A DNA stretch of 11,141 nt, taken from positions 1 to 11,141 of the forward strand of contig JAFUDL010000288.1 in assembly GCA_017459225.1 (NCBI GenBank). Direction: 5' to 3'. A program made the position numbers and the translations under genes. Positions 7,198 through 11,141 of the stretch are shown piece by piece (the first letter of the stretch is position 1; every line of letters starts with the position of its first letter). Below the pieces are notes generated by a model that was not told where the DNA came from, did not search any database, and saw only the letters and a program-made list of their open reading frames with translations. Source of the stretch: Kiritimatiellia bacterium (lineage in GTDB: Bacteria > Verrucomicrobiota > Kiritimatiellia > RFP12 > UBA1067).

Positions 7198-8229
7198 TCA
7201 GTCTCTCTTGTTTTTGAGGAATTCTTCGAGATGGCTCACGTACTGTCCAGTGCCCTCGGCCACCGCCGAGAGCGGATCGTCCGCAAGCGTGACGGGCAAG
7301 CTCGTCTCCTGGGCGATCAGCTTGTCGAGGCCGCGCAGCATGGAACTGCCGCCGGAGAGCACGATGCCTCGGTCCACAAGGTCCGACGCAAGCTCCGGGT
7401 CGCAGTTGCCAAGCGTCGAGCGAACGGCCTCGACGATGTTTGAAACAGGTTCGGTGAGCGAGTCTCTGATCTCCTCGGACGAGATTGTCATCGTCTTGGG
7501 AAGCCCCGCCACTATGTCACGGCCGCGCACTTCCATGGTCATTTCCTGACCAGTCGGAAACGCCGAACCGATCGTCATCTTGATTTCCTCGGCAGTGCGC
7601 TCGCCAATCAGAAGATTGTAAACGCGCCGCATGTGGCTCACGATGCATGCGTCCATGGCGTCGCCCGCCGAACGCACGCTGCGCGAATGCACTATGCCGC
7701 CGAGCGAGATTATCGCCACCTCGCACGTACCGCCGCCGATGTCAACTATCATGCTGCCTGCTGGCGCCGCCACAGGCAGCCCCACTCCGATCGCCGCCGC
7801 CATCGGCTCGTCGATTAGATAGACCATTCCCGCCCCGGACGCCTTGGCGGCATCCTCCACCGCGCGCTTCTCCACCTCGGTTATGTCGCCAGGAACGGCG
7901 ATCACCACGCGCGGCTTCGCGTAGTTCCTCCACCAGCGGTTGGGGCACACTTTGTTTATGAAATATCTGAGCATGGCCTCCGTCACGTCGAACTTCGCGA
8001 TCACACCAGACTTCATCGGGCGTATGGCCATGATGTCCCCGGGCGTGCGGCCAAGCATCTTCTGCGCCTCGATGCCGACGGCCAGGACGCTATTGGTGTC
8101 GGTCTTGATGGCGACAACGCTAGGCTCCCTCAGCACGATGCCGTGGTCCTTGAGGTACACAAGGCTGTTGGCAGTACCAAGGTCTATGCCGATGTCGGCT
8201 GAGAAGAAACCTTTGAATTTGGAAAACAT
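7198..8229 (-). CDS. mreB: MreB, actin-like rod shape-determining protein
   Basis: This 343-residue bacterial actin forms membrane-bound filaments that orient lateral wall synthesis. The N-terminus MFSKFKGFF looks like a membrane-binding amphipathic segment. ATPase motifs appear in order: phosphate 1 DIGIDLGTANSLVYL (12-26), TEVEKRAVEDAAKASGA (117-133) with IDEPMAAAIGVG (139-150), phosphate 2 VDIGGGTCEVA (162-172), and the adenosine motif GIVLSGGSSMLRGLDKLI (288-305). Compared with the usual MreB pattern, Cys replaces Thr in GGGT(C)E, and SGGSS replaces the common TGGGA. The length is normal. The start is fixed by the DIGIDLGT spacing. No Shine-Dalgarno precedes it; instead a TATAAT box sits 7 nt before the ATG, predicting a leaderless message. 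It is first in the operon. Confidence 0.97.
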   Translation of the reverse strand: MFSKFKGFFSADIGIDLGTANSLVYLKDHGIVLREPSVVAIKTDTNSVLAVGIEAQKMLGRTPGDIMAIRPMKSGVIAKFDVTEAMLRYFINKVCPNRWWRNYAKPRVVIAVPGDITEVEKRAVEDAAKASGAGMVYLIDEPMAAAIGVGLPVAAPAGSMIVDIGGGTCEVAIISLGGIVHSRSVRSAGDAMDACIVSHMRRVYNLLIGERTAEEIKMTIGSAFPTGQEMTMEVRGRDIVAGLPKTMTISSEEIRDSLTEPVSNIVEAVRSTLGNCDPELASDLVDRGIVLSGGSSMLRGLDKLIAQETSLPVTLADDPLSAVAEGTGQYVSHLEEFLKNKRD

Positions 8230-8236
8230 GTTTCAT

Positions 8237-8265
8237 ATTATAGACTATTCGCGCGCGCGATGCAA
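8237..8265 (-). promoter_or_regulatory. Sigma70-type promoter of the mreB operon
   Basis: On the minus strand TTGCAT (8260-8265) and a perfect TATAAT (8237-8242) are separated by exactly 17 bp. Counting 7 bases from the -10 end puts transcription start at 8230 or the adjacent A at 8229, which is the first base of the mreB ATG. The spacer contains the alternating palindrome TCGCGCGCGCGA. It is probably the main promoter for mreB through at least rodA, and perhaps through lptD. Confidence 0.75.
8249..8260. promoter_or_regulatory. CG-alternating 12-bp palindrome in the divergent promoter
   Basis: TCGCGCGCGCGA is a perfect palindrome sitting between the -35 and -10 boxes of the mreB promoter and about 18 bp upstream of the -10 box of the divergent anSME gene. 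It could be an operator read equally from both sides, or a (CG)n tract that changes DNA twist under supercoiling. No known regulator site is recognised. Confidence 0.45.
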
Positions 8266-8274
8266 GGGGATTTG

Positions 8275-8283
8275 TGATATACT
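8275..8283 (+). promoter_or_regulatory. Extended -10 promoter of the anSME gene
   Basis: TGATATACT is an extended -10 element (TG, one base, TATACT). I see no good -35 box at the right distance. The -10 ends 6 nt before the ATG at 8290, so the predicted start of transcription is the A of that ATG and the message would be leaderless. It is divergent from, and closely packed with, the mreB promoter. Confidence 0.6.
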
Positions 8284-8289
8284 TGTGGC

Positions 8290-9354
8290 ATGGATTTTTC
8301 GCTGCTAGTAAAACCCGTGGGCTCGGCCTGCAATCTTGCCTGCGACTACTGCTTCTACAGTTTGGCCAATGGTGCGCAGGTTCCCGCGCCCGCGAGCATG
8401 CCGTCCGCCGTGCTCGAGCGGATGCTCGCCACGTATCTGGCCGAACCCCTGGCTTCGCCTGCCGTCGCCTTTCAGGGCGGCGAGCCGCTTCTGGCGGGCG
8501 AGGACTTCTTCCGCGAGGCGGCTGCGATCGCCGCGCGTGCGCATAGGCGCGTTTCGTTTTCCGTCCAGACGAACGGCACGCTCATCACCCCATCTCTCGC
8601 CCGTTTCTTTGCCGAGGAGGGGTGGCTTGTGGGCGTGAGCGTGGATGGCCCTGCCGCTTTGCACGACATCCACCGCCACACCCCGTCGCCCTCTCCCTCC
8701 CATGCCGACGTCCTGGCCGGTCTCTCGGCCCTCCGCTCCGTCGGCGTAGAGTTCAACGTCCTCACACTTGTCACATCCGCAAACGCCGGCGCCGCCGAGA
8801 CCGTCTATCGTCATTTGCGCGACGACATTGGCGCCCGCTTCCTCCAGTTCATCGAATGCACGTCGCCAGCGCCCTATGCTGTATCGGGTTCCGCCTGGGG
8901 CGAGTTCCTCTGCCGCCTATACGACGTGTGGCGCGCCTGCGGCGACGAGCGCCGCGTGAGCGTGCGCCTCTTCGACACGATCGTGCTACGGCTTCTCGGC
9001 GGCCCGCCGGACGCCTGCCCGTTCGCCAGCGACTGCCGCAACTACTTCGTCGTGGAAAACGACGGCTCCGTCTATCCCTGCGACTTCCACGTCTCCCCCG
9101 AATGGCGTCTCGGCGACGTCATGCACGATTCGTGGTCTTCGCTCGTGGAGAGCCCCCTCTACGCCGCATTTGGACAGCGCAAGTCCGATCTTCCGTCCCA
9201 GTGCCTGGAATGTCCATACTGCTTCATCTGCCAGGGCGACTGCGTGCGCAACCGCGCGCCGGGCGGTCCCTCACGCCTCTGTGCCGGCTGGCGCCGCTTC
9301 TTCGACCATGCCATCCCCGGCCTCGCCGAACTCGCCCGCGATGTGGCGCGCTAG
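8290..9354 (+). CDS. Anaerobic sulfatase-maturating enzyme (radical SAM/SPASM)
   Basis: This 354-residue enzyme is predicted to oxidise the active-site Cys or Ser of type I sulfatases to formylglycine, using S-adenosylmethionine and three [4Fe-4S] clusters in the cytoplasm. The radical SAM motif is C14-x3-C18-x2-C21 (CNLACDYC). FQGGEP (61-66), QTNGTL (93-98) and SVDGP (117-121) follow. The SPASM cysteines C243, C249, C264, C305, C308, C314, C318 and C331 have the same spacing as the first seven of Clostridium perfringens anSME. Asp265 after C264 matches the proposed catalytic Asp277 there. This makes anSME more likely than other SPASM peptide-modifying enzymes. The loop at 129-139 (RHTPSPSPSHA) replaces the usual Gly-rich segment. 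The start is fixed because the next Met (37) falls after the cluster motif. No sulfatase lies in the window, so its substrates must be elsewhere. Confidence 0.9.
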   Translation: MDFSLLVKPVGSACNLACDYCFYSLANGAQVPAPASMPSAVLERMLATYLAEPLASPAVAFQGGEPLLAGEDFFREAAAIAARAHRRVSFSVQTNGTLITPSLARFFAEEGWLVGVSVDGPAALHDIHRHTPSPSPSHADVLAGLSALRSVGVEFNVLTLVTSANAGAAETVYRHLRDDIGARFLQFIECTSPAPYAVSGSAWGEFLCRLYDVWRACGDERRVSVRLFDTIVLRLLGGPPDACPFASDCRNYFVVENDGSVYPCDFHVSPEWRLGDVMHDSWSSLVESPLYAAFGQRKSDLPSQCLECPYCFICQGDCVRNRAPGGPSRLCAGWRRFFDHAIPGLAELARDVAR

Positions 9355-9358
9355 CATA

Positions 9359-9388
9359 TTGGCAACAGTGCCGTTGTTTTGCTATACT
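9359..9388 (+). promoter_or_regulatory. Promoter of the first GH43 gene
   Basis: TTGGCA (9359-9364) and TATACT (9383-9388) are 18 bp apart, and the -10 carries the TG extension (TGCTATACT). Transcription is predicted to start near 9395, giving a leader of about 50 nt before the ATG at 9445. A short inverted repeat GGCA-ACAG-TGCC (9361-9372) overlaps the -35 box and could be a weak operator or chance. Confidence 0.65.
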
Positions 9389-9433
9389 ATCCTCGTCTTT
9401 TCCCGGACGGGCGCGATCTGTCGCCATAACGAC

Positions 9434-9440
9434 AAAGGAG
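9434..9440 (+). promoter_or_regulatory. Strong Shine-Dalgarno of the first GH43 gene
   Basis: AAAGGAG lies 4 nt before the ATG at 9445 and is close to perfect complementarity with the 16S anti-SD. It fixes the start and contrasts with the absence of any ribosome binding site before the anSME gene and the second GH43 gene. Confidence 0.8.
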
Positions 9441-9444
9441 AATC

Positions 9445-10419
9445 ATGAAAGGCAATAACATCGTGATGTTCGCGGCCGCGGCGCTGATGGCTGCGGCTGG
9501 TTTCGGCAACCCCATATTCGACGGCTGGTATGCGGATCCGCAGATACGGCGCTACGGCGACACGTATTGGGTGTTCCCTACGCGGTCGGACAGATTCGAG
9601 GTGCAGACGGCGTTCGACGCGTTTTCCTCCAAGGACATGAAGACTTGGACGAAGCATTCCAATATCCTCACCACCAACGAGGTCAAGTGGGCGCGCGGCG
9701 CCATGTGGGCGCCCGACGCGCATGAGATCGACGGCAAGTACTACTATTTCTTCAGCGCAAACGACACATATCCCGTCGGCGGTAGGCGCGAGGACCGTGA
9801 CCCCCAGAAGGAACCTGGCCTCCAGCGCTACGGCGGCATCGGCGTGGCGGTGGCCGACAAGCCCGAAGGCCCTTACCGCGACCTCATCGGCAAACCCTTG
9901 ATCGACCGTTTCTGGAACCGCGCCCAGCCCATCGACCAGTATGTTTTCGAGTACAAGGGAGATTGGTACATGCTTTATGGCGGCTGGGGACGCTGCAACC
10001 TCGTGAAGCTCGCCAAGGACTTCAAGTCGCTCGTTCCGTTCGATGACGGCAAGATGTGGCGCGACATGACGCCGAAGGACTACGTTGAAGGTTCCGTGAT
10101 GTTCGAGCGCAAGGGCAAGTGGTACTTCATGTATTCGAGTGGCGCGTGGACGCGCGACAGCTACTGTGTGAACTACAGCGTGGGCGATTCGCCGTTCGGC
10201 CCGTTCGAGTTCAAGGGCAAGGTGCTCGGCACACAGCGTCCGCTCGCCACCGGCGCGGGACACCATTCCGTCGTCTGCGTTCCCGGAACGGACGAGTGGT
10301 ACATCTGCTACCATCGCCGTCCGATTCCCACCAAGGGGGGCAACCACCGCGTCACCTGCATCGACCGCATGGAGTTCGACGCAAACGGCGACATCAAGCC
10401 AATCGTAATGACGAAATGA
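9445..10419 (+). CDS. Secreted GH43-family glycoside hydrolase
   Basis: This 324-residue protein is a five-bladed beta-propeller glycosidase of family GH43, whose members release arabinose, xylose or galactose units from plant polysaccharides. The inverting catalytic triad can be placed: Asp31 as general base in GWYADPQI, Asp164 as pKa modulator in QPIDQYVF, and Glu215 as general acid in DYVEGSVMF. His273/His274 in GAGHHSVV fit the propeller-axis His of the family. Blade motifs include WAPDAHEIDGKYYYFFSA (88-105) and GDWYMLYGG (172-180). Residues about 5-21 form a hydrophobic, Ala-rich signal sequence without a clear cleavage site, so export to the periplasm or beyond is probable. It is a single-domain enzyme without a visible binding module. 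The substrate cannot be told from sequence. It has its own promoter, so it need not be co-transcribed with the anSME gene. Confidence 0.9.
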   Translation: MKGNNIVMFAAAALMAAAGFGNPIFDGWYADPQIRRYGDTYWVFPTRSDRFEVQTAFDAFSSKDMKTWTKHSNILTTNEVKWARGAMWAPDAHEIDGKYYYFFSANDTYPVGGRREDRDPQKEPGLQRYGGIGVAVADKPEGPYRDLIGKPLIDRFWNRAQPIDQYVFEYKGDWYMLYGGWGRCNLVKLAKDFKSLVPFDDGKMWRDMTPKDYVEGSVMFERKGKWYFMYSSGAWTRDSYCVNYSVGDSPFGPFEFKGKVLGTQRPLATGAGHHSVVCVPGTDEWYICYHRRPIPTKGGNHRVTCIDRMEFDANGDIKPIVMTK

Positions 10420-10533
10420 CATCTCGCAGTCGGCTTCTGGAATCAGATTCGCTAGATGCCGAATAAAATGCCCAAAGGCCGCAGTTGATGTTCATTCATA
10501 CGGCGATGCCGGATTTATGATATACTCTTTGCC
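10420..10533 (+). other. Intergenic region between the two GH43 genes
   Basis: This 114-bp gap is less GC-rich than its surroundings. I see no intrinsic terminator: the best inverted repeat is CGGC-GAT-GCCG (10501-10511), with no U-tract. The only clear signal is the extended -10 box at its right end. No small ORF is supported. Confidence 0.6.
10518..10526 (+). promoter_or_regulatory. Extended -10 promoter of the second GH43 gene
   Basis: TGATATACT is identical to the nine-base box before the anSME gene. It ends 7 nt before the ATG at 10534, so transcription is predicted to start at 10533-10534, giving a leaderless mRNA. No -35 box is evident, and there is no Shine-Dalgarno before the ATG. 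Confidence 0.6.
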
Positions 10534-11141
10534 ATGAAAAGACCAGAAGAAATCAGGATGGTCAGATTGACGGGGAAGGTCGTGTTCGCGCTGTGTGCCG
10601 CAATGGCGGCATTCGGCGCGTCCGAGGCGAGGGGAGCGGCGCTTCAGTCTTCTGACGGCACGAATCCGATCGTCAAGGACCGTTTCTCGCCCGATCCCGC
10701 CCCGGTGGTGGACGGTGATACGCTCTATGTATTCACAGGGCACGACGAACCCGACGCGCGCGGGTACAAGATGAAGGACTGGCAGGTGTTCTCGACGAAG
10801 GACATGGTCCACTGGCACAGCCATGGCGCGGTGATGGACACCTCCACGTTCAAGTGGGCGCGCCAGGGCGACCGCGCCTGGGCCTCGCAGGCGATCAAGC
10901 GCAACGGCAAATGGCATTGGTACGTCGCGGTGCAGCACGGAAAGGGCGGCGACGCGATCGGCGTTGCCACTGCCGACTCGGTGGAAGGTCCCTGGACCGA
11001 TCCCGTTGGCGACGCTCTTCTACGCGCCCCCGCCGGCTACATCGACCCGTCCGTATTCATAGACGACGACGGCAAGGCCTGGCTCTTCTGGGGCAACTGC
11101 GGCGGAAACCCCGGCTGCTGGTACGTAGAGCTCAAGGAGAA
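10534..11141 (+). CDS. Secreted GH43-family glycoside hydrolase, N-terminal part
   Basis: The frame opens at ATG 10534 and stays open for 202 codons to the window end, so the general acid and the remaining blades are missing. The mature part begins NPIVKDRFSPDPAPVV, with Asp54 as the likely general base. GDTLYVFTGHDEPD (61-74), MKDWQVFSTKDMVHW (80-94) and WASQAIKRNGKWHWYVAV (116-133) are GH43 blade motifs. Asp171 in GYIDPSVFIDDDG is the probable pKa modulator. This pattern resembles GH43 beta-xylosidases and arabinofuranosidases and differs clearly from the neighbouring GH43, so the two are not a recent duplication. An N-terminal signal sequence lies at about 11-35; the second Met (residue 9) is an alternative start giving a more compact signal peptide. 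I prefer Met1 because the -10 box is placed exactly for it. Confidence 0.88.
   Translation, partial: MKRPEEIRMVRLTGKVVFALCAAMAAFGASEARGAALQSSDGTNPIVKDRFSPDPAPVVDGDTLYVFTGHDEPDARGYKMKDWQVFSTKDMVHWHSHGAVMDTSTFKWARQGDRAWASQAIKRNGKWHWYVAVQHGKGGDAIGVATADSVEGPWTDPVGDALLRAPAGYIDPSVFIDDDGKAWLFWGNCGGNPGCWYVELKE

Noticed and set aside
9361..9376. GGCA-ACAG-TGCC followed by GTTGTTTT as a terminator of the anSME gene
   Set aside because: The stem is only 4 bp, the T-run is short and interrupted, and it overlaps a convincing -35 box of the next gene.
9382..10422. A 346-codon minus-strand open frame antisense to the first GH43 gene
   Set aside because: It covers the GH43 gene and its promoter almost exactly, lacks family motifs, and is explained by GC-rich codon use on the other strand.

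Overview
The window looks like chromosomal DNA of a high-GC, Gram-negative bacterium. The outer-membrane LPS assembly protein, the rod-shape operon, an anaerobic sulfatase-maturating radical SAM enzyme and secreted GH43 glycosidases together suggest a polysaccharide-degrading anaerobe. A member of the PVC group, such as a gut or rumen Kiritimatiellota/Verrucomicrobiota lineage, is my best guess. This is an inference from gene content; no marker gene in the window proves it.

Left and centre (about 1-8229, minus strand) is one tightly packed operon read from right to left: mreB, mreC, mreD, mrdA (PBP2), rodA, rng (RNase G) and lptD, the last cut off by the window edge. Gaps are 61 bp or less; mreC/mreD overlap by 11 bp and mreD/mrdA by 4 bp. 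The first five genes form the elongasome that builds the lateral wall. RNase G processes RNA, and LptD inserts LPS into the outer membrane, so one transcript may link wall growth with outer-membrane growth.

A 60-bp divergent promoter region (8230-8289) separates this operon from plus-strand genes: an anSME-type radical SAM enzyme (8290-9354), a complete GH43 glycosidase (9445-10419) and a second, partial GH43 glycosidase (10534 to the end). Each plus-strand gene has its own recognisable -10 element. No sulfatase, transporter or regulator lies in the window, so these three genes look like part of a loose polysaccharide-use region rather than a complete locus.

The most striking regulatory pattern is that three of the four promoters (mreB, anSME, second GH43) put the predicted transcription start on, or one base before, the A of the ATG. 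This predicts leaderless mRNAs. The first GH43 gene instead has a leader of about 50 nt with a strong Shine-Dalgarno. Other points of interest are a hairpin that would hide the mreC ribosome binding site next to a TTG start, an octamer repeat (GTTTGANN x4) between rodA and rng, a 30-bp tandem duplication at the start of lptD, and a Gly/Lys/Asn repeat inserted in the RNase G S1 domain. I see no CRISPR, tRNA, rRNA, IS element or defence system, and no clearly new multi-gene system.
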